A stretch of DNA of 64,000 bases, taken from Mucilaginibacter frigoritolerans. GTDB taxonomy: Bacteria > Bacteroidota > Bacteroidia > Sphingobacteriales > Sphingobacteriaceae. The translations under genes and the position numbers were made by a program. Each line of letters opens with the position of its first letter. Position 1 is the first letter of the stretch. Below, piece after piece: positions 18,106-25,859 of the stretch. Below the pieces are notes generated by a model that had not been told where the DNA came from, did not search any database, and saw only the letters and a list, made by a program, of their open reading frames with translations. Location: contig NZ_VLLI01000004.1 in NCBI RefSeq assembly GCF_007830615.1, positions 1-64,000 on the forward strand, read 5' to 3'.

Positions 18106-20508
18106 TTATTTTCCGCTGCCGTTTGATACTTGCATAGGGTTTACACCGCTTGATTGGCCGCGCGCAGTGCCGGCACCTACTTTTTGTTTAAATACCTGGA
18201 ATTTTGAAGGTTCAGGTAATTTACCCCAATAGTTATTGGTTTCGTCAATATCAGCAGTTTCACGGAATGGATCTATTAAAATAGAGGCTACTTCCTTGTC
18301 CTGTACATAAAATTTAGATACATGGTTTTCATTCAGGCGCCAAATTTGAGCTGGGATACGGTCAATTTGTTTGGTGCCATCAACATAAGTAAACTGTACA
18401 ATTATTGGCATTACTAAACCACCTTTATTGCTGAAGTTAAGCTCATAGAAATATTTGTTCGCAAATTTTGCTTTTTCTTCGTCCGTAAATGGCTCAGGAG
18501 CAGCATTAGCAGTGGTTTTTGCCAGGGTCATGTCTCTGAATTTTGAGCTGTCGGTGGCTGCCAGTCCACGGTCATATTTCCAGTAAAAGTCACGTACCGA
18601 AGTATCTTTATCTACATAAAACTGAATGGTTTTATCTTCACGGTTTCTCACCTTTGAGATATCTTCATAGTTGTTAACTATCGGCGCAGCTACTTTATTT
18701 GCAGCTGGTCTTCTGCCAAACTGAGCAGGAATATCTCCATTGATATCAGCTTTAGCAACTTTTACAGAGTCAAGGGAGATATCAACTGGGTCGGTTCCGT
18801 AAAACCAGCCTCTCCAAAACCAATCCAGGTTTTCGCCACTTGCATCTTCCATCGTTCTGAAAAAGTCCGCCGGTGTAGGGTGCTTAAATTCCCATCGACG
18901 GGCATATTCTTTAAATGCGTAATCAAATAATTCACGGCCCATAATGGTTTCACGTAAAATATTTAATCCTGTTGCTGGTTTGGTATAAGCGTTTGGTCCA
19001 AATCTTACAATATCTTCAGAGTTGGTCATGATAGGCTCCAATTCATTTTTTGGCAGCTTCATGTAATCAACCTGAGTATAAGCAGCACCTTTTTTGCTTG
19101 GGAATTTATTGTCCCAAAGCTCTTCGGTTAAGTATTCAACAAATGAGTTTAAGCCTTCATCCATCCATGACCATTGGCGCTCATCGCTATTAACAATCAT
19201 TGGGAAGAAGTTGTGCCCAACCTCATGGATAATTACACCGATCATACCATTTTTGGTGCTTTCGCTGTAAGTTCCATCTTTTTCTGTACGGCCATTGTTA
19301 AAGCAAATCATTGGGTATTCCATCCCGTTTGATGCCTCAACACTTTGTGCTACCGGGTAAGGGTAAGGGAATGTAAAGTGCGAATAGGTTTTTATAGTGT
19401 GTGCTATTAAGCGGGTTGAATATTTACGGTATAAACCATAAGCCTCTTTACCATAATAGCTCATACACATTACGTTTTTGCCATCAATATCCTGGCCCAT
19501 ACCATCCCATATAAACTTACGTGATGATGTCCATGCAAAGTCGCGCACGTTGTTTGCCTGGAAAACGTATGTTTTGGTGGTTTTGCTTGGATTAGCTTCT
19601 GCTTTTTGAGCTTCGGCTAAAGTAACAATCTCCACAGGTACTTTTGAAGTTTTTGCCTGGGTGTATCTTGCTAATTGTGAGGGAGTTAAAACAGATGCAT
19701 AGTTAATACATTCGCCGGTGCCACCAACCACGTGATCGGCAGGAACAGTCATCTGGACTTTAAAGTTACCAAAGGTTAAAGCAAATTCGCCACGACCTGT
19801 AAACTGATGGTTTTGCCATCCCTGAAAATCACTGTAAACGCAAAGGCGTGGATACCACTGTGTCATGGTGAACAGGTAGTTGCCATCGGCAGGGAAAAAC
19901 TCGTAGCCTCCACGACCACCAAGAGTAAGCCTGTCGGATATTTTGTAGGTCCATTTAATATTAAACACCATGTGCTGACCTGGTTTTAAAGCCGCAGGCA
20001 AATCAATACGCATCATGGTTTTGTTAATGATGTAAGGAAGATTTTTTCCTAAAGCATCGGTAATGCTTAATATTTTATCACCATAACCGTTATCGGTAGT
20101 ATTGATTTCAGCTTTTTCCAATTGTGCAGAACCGGCCACCTTTGGCATAGTTGTGCTAGTTTGGTAATTGGCATTGTTTAAATTGTTATGCTGATTTTCA
20201 TCCAGCTGTAACCAGATATAATCCAATGGATCTGGCGAGTTGTTGTAATAGGTAACTGTTTCGGCACCAGAAAGCTCCAGCTTTTTTTCGTCCAGGCTGC
20301 ATTTAATGTCGTAGTCGGCACGTTGTTGCCAGTATTTTGCTCCCGGCGCTCCGCTGGCGGTACGCTGCTCGTTTGGCGTAGGCAGGATGGTACCCAATTG
20401 CTCAAACTTGTTACCATGATTGCTGCCTGGGTTGTTATGAATGTCCTGGGCAACCGTAACACCTGTAACTGTACAGGTGATGAGTAGTGCTGTAAAAACT
20501 TTTTTCAT
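18106..20508 (-). CDS. Exported M1 family zinc metallopeptidase
   Basis: An 800-residue protein with a signal peptide (residues 1-20, ending VAQ). The zinc site is intact: HEVGH at 428-432 with the third ligand Glu451 (WMDEGLNS) 19 residues after the second His, as in aminopeptidase N. The substrate-binding motif GMEYP (395-399) stands where the family has GxMEN. A beta-rich N-terminal domain precedes the catalytic domain and a long beta-rich C-terminal region follows, as in the gluzincin-like M1 proteins of Bacteroidota. It likely cleaves peptides in the periplasm. HupE and DUF6702 genes lie just upstream, a neighbourhood I recall in related genomes. A terminator follows. Confidence 0.92.
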   Translation of the reverse strand: MKKVFTALLITCTVTGVTVAQDIHNNPGSNHGNKFEQLGTILPTPNEQRTASGAPGAKYWQQRADYDIKCSLDEKKLELSGAETVTYYNNSPDPLDYIWLQLDENQHNNLNNANYQTSTTMPKVAGSAQLEKAEINTTDNGYGDKILSITDALGKNLPYIINKTMMRIDLPAALKPGQHMVFNIKWTYKISDRLTLGGRGGYEFFPADGNYLFTMTQWYPRLCVYSDFQGWQNHQFTGRGEFALTFGNFKVQMTVPADHVVGGTGECINYASVLTPSQLARYTQAKTSKVPVEIVTLAEAQKAEANPSKTTKTYVFQANNVRDFAWTSSRKFIWDGMGQDIDGKNVMCMSYYGKEAYGLYRKYSTRLIAHTIKTYSHFTFPYPYPVAQSVEASNGMEYPMICFNNGRTEKDGTYSESTKNGMIGVIIHEVGHNFFPMIVNSDERQWSWMDEGLNSFVEYLTEELWDNKFPSKKGAAYTQVDYMKLPKNELEPIMTNSEDIVRFGPNAYTKPATGLNILRETIMGRELFDYAFKEYARRWEFKHPTPADFFRTMEDASGENLDWFWRGWFYGTDPVDISLDSVKVAKADINGDIPAQFGRRPAANKVAAPIVNNYEDISKVRNREDKTIQFYVDKDTSVRDFYWKYDRGLAATDSSKFRDMTLAKTTANAAPEPFTDEEKAKFANKYFYELNFSNKGGLVMPIIVQFTYVDGTKQIDRIPAQIWRLNENHVSKFYVQDKEVASILIDPFRETADIDETNNYWGKLPEPSKFQVFKQKVGAGTARGQSSGVNPMQVSNGSGK

Positions 20509-20601
20509 TTTATTATTGTTATCAGATCAGTTTTAATTAAATGTCAGAGGTTGATAAAGATCACCCTCCGGAGTGTAGTCCTTCTATATTACTCAAACGA
20601 A

Positions 20602-21180
20602 TTAAAATGGAAGTCTTTCCATCGCCATCTTTAAAGCGAGTGCAAATACTCCCGATGACAGGAAAAAAATCCAGTCCCTTCTTTTTACTTTCAGAAAATT
20701 TAAAAATAATATGCCTGTTATTAAAATAATAGCCACTACAAATATTTGCCCGGCCTCTAACCCAATGTTAAAGCCGAAAAGGCCCCAGCCAATAGTTTGA
20801 TCCTGAGCCAGCATAATACGGATGGCATTTGCAAAACCCATTCCGTGGATAAGGCCAAAACACAAAGCAAGGTAATAATTTATCCTTGCACTTTTACCTT
20901 CCCTATCTACCTGAAACAGGTTGTTGAGGGCGGTAACAAAAATGGTACAGGGAATTAAAAACTCCACCCATTTGCTGGAAAAACGGATAACATCATACAC
21001 GCTCAACGCCAGGGTTAAGGAGTGACCGATGGTAAACGCGGTAACCAGGATCAATACACGCTTAATATCACCAATAGTGTATACGCATGCCAGGGCCAGG
21101 ATAAACAGCTGATGATCTAAAGCATCTTTGCTGATGATATGTTCCCAGCCCATCTTAAAATAAAAAAGAAAATCGGACAT
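20602..21180 (-). CDS. HupE/UreJ family membrane protein
   Basis: A 192-residue protein with six or so membrane segments. It carries the family signatures DALDHQLFILALA near the start, the membrane motif TAFTIGHSLTLAL and the second motif LCFGLIHGMGFAN, with conserved His residues inside the membrane that could bind a metal. HupE/UreJ proteins are linked elsewhere to nickel uptake for hydrogenase or urease, but no such enzyme is nearby, so the substrate here is open. It is divergent from the DUF6702 gene (65-base shared upstream region) and lies 93 bases upstream of the M1 peptidase gene on the same strand. Confidence 0.85.
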   Translation of the reverse strand: MSDFLFYFKMGWEHIISKDALDHQLFILALACVYTIGDIKRVLILVTAFTIGHSLTLALSVYDVIRFSSKWVEFLIPCTIFVTALNNLFQVDREGKSARINYYLALCFGLIHGMGFANAIRIMLAQDQTIGWGLFGFNIGLEAGQIFVVAIILITGILFLNFLKVKRRDWIFFLSSGVFALALKMAMERLPF

Positions 21181-21245
21181 TGCGAACTCACCATTGAAAG
21201 CCTAAATTTAAGGCGATTTTTTTACTATAAAAACAGGGATACGCT

Positions 21246-21770
21246 ATGTGGGCCATAATTTATAAACCGCTATTATATTGTTACATATTTTGGGGAGCTT
21301 TTGCGCCTGTAAATCATAAAACTAAGGTGTTTCACCCTATACATGTAAGCACTACCAATGTTGAATACAATAAACAGGATGGTAAGCTGGAAGTAATCTG
21401 CACTATTTTTACAGACGATTTTGAAGCTGCTTTGGCTAAGCAATACCATGCAAAAACTGATTTAAGCAAAGCCGAAATGCACGCAGCGATGGATGCTTTG
21501 GTGAAAAGCTATCTGGAGCAAAATTTACATATCAAAACTGGCGACAATGCTTCAAAGCTAAACTACCTGGGCTTCGAGATTAACCGGGAAGCCACAGATA
21601 TTTACCTGGAATCGGAAAAAACAGCATCGCCTAAAAAGGTGGCTGTAGAGGTGAGCCTGCTGCATAACCTTTTTGATGATCAGATTAATATTGTACATAT
21701 TACAGTAAACGGGGTACGCAAAAGCGAAAAACTGGATTATCCAGATAAAAAAATAGAACAGGTGTTTTAA
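21246..21770 (+). CDS. DUF6702 family exported protein
   Basis: 174 residues with an N-terminal hydrophobic segment (about 5-20) that fits a signal peptide or anchor. The mature part begins KVFHPIHVSTTNVEYN and continues as alternating strands (LEVICTIFTDDFE), which I recognise as the DUF6702 family of Bacteroidota. Function is unknown. It is transcribed away from a HupE-like gene, with an M1 peptidase beyond; the three often seem to travel together, which hints at a shared extracytoplasmic job. The gene ends 12 bases from the convergent CPBP gene. Confidence 0.75.
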   Translation: MWAIIYKPLLYCYIFWGAFAPVNHKTKVFHPIHVSTTNVEYNKQDGKLEVICTIFTDDFEAALAKQYHAKTDLSKAEMHAAMDALVKSYLEQNLHIKTGDNASKLNYLGFEINREATDIYLESEKTASPKKVAVEVSLLHNLFDDQINIVHITVNGVRKSEKLDYPDKKIEQVF

Positions 21771-21782
21771 AGATATCTTGGT

Positions 21783-22670
21783 TTAATGTAAAAGTTTTTT
21801 GACCATCCGGCTTTTATACAAATAATAGAGCATAGCAATCACAGTTAGATAAATAACAAATACGGGCATACTTGCTTCAATGCCAAAACCCTCGCTGTTA
21901 AGCAGAAAACTATGTGTGATTAATTTAAACGCCCAGATAGAACCATTGGCATCTTTCTGTGTTGATGAAATAGAGATGATTTTACCAATGAAAAAAATAT
22001 CCCATATAAAATGGGTTATTGCGGCATACCATATCACTTTGGTATAAAAATAGATCCAGGAGAACATAGCGCCAGCTATAATACCACCCAAAACTACTAT
22101 GCAAATACTAAAAGGATCAAATGAGGATAGCATAGTAATGTGTACTAACCCAAATATCAGCGAGGTTATAAAAATGGTTAACGCAGTTGAGTATTTGCTT
22201 TTAATGATCATAAATAAATGGCCGCGGAATAATATTTCTTCAGTTAATCCTGCCGCCAGCGAAACAGAAATCCATTTTATAAAAATAAATAACTTATTGC
22301 TGCCACTTAATGAAACTGTGTGATTAAACGGAGTAATAAAATGAAACAGGTAATAAAATAGCAATACAGCTATTGGCAGCAAAAAACTAATACCTGTCCA
22401 TTTTAAAATATTAATCAGCCTTAGCCTGCCGTAAATAACAGTAGGATTGTAAGCTTTTATTACTTTTCCTGCAAAAAAATGTAGCGAAATGATGGTTAAC
22501 GGAACTTTCAGAAAAAGCTCCCTTACCACCGTTTTAAGTACACCAAAATGGATCCACGAAGTAAGTATATTGCAAACAACGGCCACCGATACGAAAATAA
22601 GGATGCATAATATTGTAAACAGGATAATTTTACCTGTTGACAATGGCTTAAATGTTAATTGTATGTTCAT
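21783..22670 (-). CDS. CPBP family intramembrane glutamic/metalloprotease
   Basis: 295 residues, about eight membrane helices. The Abi/CPBP active-site motifs are present: EEILFRG near residue 143 (motif 1), FGLVH near 170 (motif 2) and a late AITHFIWDI near 218 (motif 3). Members cut CAAX-like or other membrane substrates; the substrate here is unknown. The start is ATG at 22670. Just upstream (22701-22725) lies an inverted repeat ACATAG-N5-CTATGT that resembles the sequence in front of the padR operon, so the neighbouring PadR protein may repress this gene as well as its own operon. Confidence 0.88.
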   Translation of the reverse strand: MNIQLTFKPLSTGKIILFTILCILIFVSVAVVCNILTSWIHFGVLKTVVRELFLKVPLTIISLHFFAGKVIKAYNPTVIYGRLRLINILKWTGISFLLPIAVLLFYYLFHFITPFNHTVSLSGSNKLFIFIKWISVSLAAGLTEEILFRGHLFMIIKSKYSTALTIFITSLIFGLVHITMLSSFDPFSICIVVLGGIIAGAMFSWIYFYTKVIWYAAITHFIWDIFFIGKIISISSTQKDANGSIWAFKLITHSFLLNSEGFGIEASMPVFVIYLTVIAMLYYLYKSRMVKKLLH

Positions 22671-22700
22671 GATTTTTAGTTACTTTAATTAGTAGTGCTT

Positions 22701-22725
22701 AATACATAGTATAGCTATGTGTATT
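22701..22725. promoter_or_regulatory. Candidate PadR operator upstream of the CPBP gene
   Basis: The inverted repeat ACATAG (22704-22709) / CTATGT (22715-22720) has a 5-base spacer and is flanked by AAT...ATT. The ACATAG half-site recurs at 23663-23668 in front of padR. It lies between the end of the padR-HAAS operon and the CPBP start. Confidence 0.45.
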
Positions 22726-22737
22726 ATCAAAAAAAAG

Positions 22738-23316
22738 CTATTTACGTTTAAGTAAACGAAATAGCAGAGTATTTAAAAAATAAAAGATGACGATTAATAT
22801 GGCTACAACCGGAATAAACCAATTGCCTAATAATTCGGCCGCGTTGTTTGGCAAATCACTAATAAAGCCAAAAGCAAAGAGATGGCCATTACCAATAAAC
22901 AAGCCTGTATGATTCGGATAGATTAGTTTAGCAATGATTAAAATGCCAAACGCTGTTATTGATAAATAAAGAATAGCAACTAATACAAAGCCTATCCCAT
23001 TTGATATATTAAGATACAAAGCCTGTATAATATGGCGCGGATTAAAAGTGCGGGTTGCCTGTTTAACTTTTTTATCGGCTACCAAAGGCTGTAATACTTC
23101 TTCAGGAGCCCCAAAGTTTTGCAACGCGTTTACCAGTACTTCTACTTCTGTTTGAGGCGTAGTATTTTGAGTAGCTTCATAAATATGGCTGTTTACTTCC
23201 ATCATTATTTCTAGCTGATCATTTAACGGAAGCGTACGTGTGCAACGGGTTACACGGTTAAAGTAATCATCATAAATTTTTTGAGCGGTAGGCGTAGTGA
23301 AATTTAGTTTTTTCAT
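22738..23316 (-). CDS. HAAS-domain membrane protein paired with PadR
   Basis: 192 residues. The first 90 form a helical cytosolic domain (YDDYFNRVTRCTRTLP, then FGAPEEVLQPLV) of the HAAS/DUF1700 kind, commonly encoded right after PadR regulators and thought to sense membrane or envelope state. Then come three membrane helices (about 103-127, 146-160, 166-185) and a basic end (RLLKRK). The start ATG overlaps the padR stop by 4 bases (ATGA), a sign of translational coupling. The role is likely as signalling partner of PadR, from context. Confidence 0.75.
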   Translation of the reverse strand: MKKLNFTTPTAQKIYDDYFNRVTRCTRTLPLNDQLEIMMEVNSHIYEATQNTTPQTEVEVLVNALQNFGAPEEVLQPLVADKKVKQATRTFNPRHIIQALYLNISNGIGFVLVAILYLSITAFGILIIAKLIYPNHTGLFIGNGHLFAFGFISDLPNNAAELLGNWFIPVVAILIVIFYFLNTLLFRLLKRK

Positions 23317-23648
23317 TTTTGAAGTTTATTGATAGCTGTTTCTAAGGTTGACCATATCTTTTTCATTTCCTGCAAGGTTTCCCTTCCTTCAGTAGTTAAT
23401 GTATAGTATTTACGGGGTATGCCCGATTCCTGCTCTATCCACTTTGATTCAACGATACCGTCGGTTTTTAGCCTGTTGAGTAAGGGGTATAAGGTACCTT
23501 CGGCAACTTCCAGTGTGGTATGAATTTTTATTTCCTGCACCAATTCATAACCGTAATATTCCTTTTCATCCAAAATAATGAGGATGATGTAGGATAGCGT
23601 TCCCTTTTTTACCTGGGAGAACCAGTTTTGCACAAATTCAATATTCAT
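23313..23648 (-). CDS. PadR family transcriptional regulator
   Basis: 111 residues from the ATG at 23648; the ATG at 23666 would add six residues and is less likely since it lies inside the putative operator. It is a winged-helix protein: LSYIILIILDEKEYYGYELV, the recognition region EGTLYPLLNRL, and the wing KYYTLTTEGRE, followed by a C-terminal dimerisation helix. Such short PadR proteins usually repress membrane-protein genes until a ligand or envelope stress appears. It is cotranscribed with the HAAS gene (4-base overlap). Palindromes in its own upstream region suggest self-repression. Confidence 0.93.
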   Translation of the reverse strand: MNIEFVQNWFSQVKKGTLSYIILIILDEKEYYGYELVQEIKIHTTLEVAEGTLYPLLNRLKTDGIVESKWIEQESGIPRKYYTLTTEGRETLQEMKKIWSTLETAINKLQK

Positions 23649-23660
23649 ATAACAAATATA

Positions 23661-23696
23661 ATACATAGTTATGCAATGTACAATACATTGCTATGC
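23661..23696. promoter_or_regulatory. Candidate PadR self-operator
   Basis: GCAATGTA (23673-23680) and TACATTGC (23684-23691) form a perfect 8-bp inverted repeat with spacer CAA, flanked by ATACATAGTTAT on one side and TATGC on the other. The ACATAG element repeats in front of the CPBP gene. The I42 gene is divergent, so the site could affect it too. Confidence 0.5.
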
Positions 23697-23790
23697 TTTT
23701 TTTATAAAAAAATCGACGCTAATCATTAACTTAGGTTGGATAAGGGAAACGCTATTTTGATTTTAAAACACTAATTGAATAACTAAGCTT

Positions 23791-24219
23791 ATGGATGGTA
23801 TACAGTTAAATGTGTTTTATAAAGTACTGTTTGTGTTTTTTACAGTTGCTTTTATGTTGATCTTCTGCGGCCAGAAACCTATTTCTGAGCAGAAAAGGCA
23901 AGCCACGAGTATTACTGAAAAAGATTCGGGAAAAACCTTGCGCTTATTAACGGGGCAGCAATTTACATTAACACTTCCTGATAGAATTGATGGAGGTTAC
24001 CGTTTTAATAAGATACAATTTGATACTACAATTTTAAAAGTGGACAAACATGTTGAGCATTTACCTGCTGCCGGTGAAGCTTTGGGGAAGCCGGGACAAG
24101 CCATATGGTGGTTTATCGGTCTTAAAAAAGGTAAGACGATAGTCAAAATTACCATAAGCCGTCCATGGAAAAAAGCGGATTCTATTACTGTTTTCTCTGA
24201 TACGGTTATGGTTAGATGA
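23791..24219 (+). CDS. Chagasin-like cysteine protease inhibitor (I42 family), exported
   Basis: 142 residues. An N-terminal hydrophobic stretch (about 10-26) ends in LIFC, a non-ideal lipobox, so it is exported and possibly a lipoprotein. The mature domain matches the chagasin/ICP fold: loop 1 region GGYRF (68-72, in place of NPTTGYxW), a Gly-rich loop GKPGQAIWWF (99-108) and the hallmark RPW (124-126). These three loops block the active site of papain-type proteases. The next gene on the same strand is a papain-like protease, which supports the call. The NPTTG loop is poorly kept, so strength of inhibition is uncertain. Confidence 0.72.
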   Translation: MDGIQLNVFYKVLFVFFTVAFMLIFCGQKPISEQKRQATSITEKDSGKTLRLLTGQQFTLTLPDRIDGGYRFNKIQFDTTILKVDKHVEHLPAAGEALGKPGQAIWWFIGLKKGKTIVKITISRPWKKADSITVFSDTVMVR

Positions 24220-24675
24220 TTTAGAAAGGCCCAAAATCAAAAAAAAACAAAAAAATATCTTTTTTTTCGATCATCTATTATTTTACCTGAAAACATTATT
24301 TTGGAATGATTTAGGGGTAAAATAATCCTGATTTTGTACTTAATACCTTTGTTTTTAGAAAAAACACAAGTAAATATTGAAAAGTAGATATTGTTTTGTA
24401 ACGGAAAAATTGCAAAATAGTTTTTTTTGTAAAAAAAGTATATTGTTTAATAGTTAATTTATTAAATATTATAAATCTGACAGTATTTTTCTGATAAGTA
24501 ATCAATTTTGTTTTCTTAAATGTTCACAATCAGTTGTTTGTTTTAAATAATTCATTTTAAAATTGAAATTTTCATATTTTTTAATTTCGAGTAAATTGCT
24601 TATTATTATAAAATATTATCGATAATCAATAATTTATGTCAATTTAATTAACTATTAATCATTAAATGTGAAAAA
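24220..24675 (+). other. 456-bp very AT-rich non-coding stretch
   Basis: There is no supportable gene between the I42 and C1 protease genes. The stretch is rich in A/T runs. It holds an exact -7 box TACCTTTG at 24344-24351, which would give a leader of roughly 320 bases for the protease gene. The only sizeable frame (24311-24505, minus strand) has the low-complexity make-up expected of AT-rich chance frames. Confidence 0.6.
24344..24351 (+). promoter_or_regulatory. Possible -7 promoter box of the C1 protease gene
   Basis: TACCTTTG is an exact TAnnTTTG match, but no TTTG box lies 19-21 bases upstream. A TTTTG lies only 8 bases upstream. Confidence 0.35.
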
Positions 24676-25626
24676 ATGAAAACTCACCTAAAACTTACCT
24701 CAGTTTTGACTGCAGTTACTGCAATGTTCATGCTTTACGGATGCTCTAAAAACCAGATTAAACCTGCTGAGCAAACCCCAACCACTACTGCCGTTGTTGG
24801 CCATCATGTGTATGGTTTGTTACCAACCGCGCCAGAGGATTATAATAGTGTACCTAAATACTCTATTGACGCGTTTAAATCAAAGTTTAATGCTTATGCA
24901 ACAACACCGGCACCAGCGGTATTATCATTGGCCACACCCGCTGTGCGTGATCAGGGTCAAATCGGATCATGTACTGGTTTTTGCGGATCAGAAGCTTATG
25001 AAATTCTGTACAATTACAAATATGGGGCGTTTCCACCAATTGTAAGTCCGGCTTTTCTTTATTACGAAGAACGGGTTAACATATTGGGAGAAAAAATAAC
25101 TGTTGATGATGGCGCTACTATGCTTAATATTGACCAGGCTTTAATTAAATATGGTATTACTTCAGAAGCCCTGATGCCGTATCCAAGCAGCGATGTATCA
25201 ACAGCCTATAAAACACCTCCAACCGCGGCTGCAATTTCATATGCCCTTAATTACAAAATAAGCGGTTATACCCTAATTAATACGGGTGATACAGCAGCTG
25301 TTAAAAATTGCATCAGAAATAACATCCCTGTTATGATGGGGCTGAATGTTTATGATAATTCAAGCTATACTTACTTTGAGGGCCTGAATACTACAAGTTA
25401 CACCTACAATCCATTAACCAGTACCGGTGCATTGGTTAAGGGCTTAACCCTTCTTGGTGGCCATGCAACCCCAATTGTTGGCTATGATGATACCAAAAAA
25501 GCATTCCTGGTTCAAAACTCATGGAGTGCTTCATGGGGGCTTAACGGGTTTTATTATATGCCTTATACAGTATTCAGCAGTACTAAGATTGTACCGCAAG
25601 GGGGCGTTTATTACGCAACTTTATAA
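24676..25626 (+). CDS. Papain-like cysteine protease (C1 family), lipoprotein
   Basis: 316 residues. A type II signal peptide ends at Cys23 (MLYGC), so the enzyme is a lipid-anchored envelope or surface protein. All C1 catalytic positions are present: oxyanion Gln93 in RDQGQIGSC, nucleophile Cys99, His263 in LGGHATPIVGYDD and Asn281 in QNSWSASWG. The region between the signal and residue 85 may act as a short prodomain. It would cut proteins outside the cytoplasm. The gene just upstream encodes a chagasin-like inhibitor of this very protease class, and a histidine kinase gene follows. A good terminator closes the transcript. Confidence 0.93.
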   Translation: MKTHLKLTSVLTAVTAMFMLYGCSKNQIKPAEQTPTTTAVVGHHVYGLLPTAPEDYNSVPKYSIDAFKSKFNAYATTPAPAVLSLATPAVRDQGQIGSCTGFCGSEAYEILYNYKYGAFPPIVSPAFLYYEERVNILGEKITVDDGATMLNIDQALIKYGITSEALMPYPSSDVSTAYKTPPTAAAISYALNYKISGYTLINTGDTAAVKNCIRNNIPVMMGLNVYDNSSYTYFEGLNTTSYTYNPLTSTGALVKGLTLLGGHATPIVGYDDTKKAFLVQNSWSASWGLNGFYYMPYTVFSSTKIVPQGGVYYATL

Positions 25627-25641
25627 AAAGCTCAATTCCTT

Positions 25642-25676
25642 AAAAGCCGGGGTAGCATGCCTATGCCCGGCTTTTT
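25642..25676 (+). terminator. Intrinsic terminator after the C1 protease gene
   Basis: AAAAGCCGGG (25642-25651) pairs with CCCGGCTTTT (25666-25675), followed by T, 15 bases after the stop. Confidence 0.8.
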
Positions 25677-25859
25677 ATGACCATTTTTTAAGTTTTAGGG
25701 CCGATTTAGGAATGTCTTTTCATTATATTCCCGTGGGGAATGTTTCAATTGGGGAAATAAATTAAATTTTAAATAAATTTGACCTGATTAAATACTTGAT
25801 CATTAAAACTATTATTAACGTTATTGTTATATTGCTGTAACAAAAACATAATCAATACA

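Noticed and set aside
24311-24505. Minus-strand 64-codon frame in the AT-rich gap
   Set aside because: Composition is what random AT-rich DNA gives; no start signal and no family look.
25454-25765. Overlapping plus-strand frame across the end of the C1 protease gene
   Set aside because: It runs out of frame through the catalytic His/Asn region and over the terminator hairpin.
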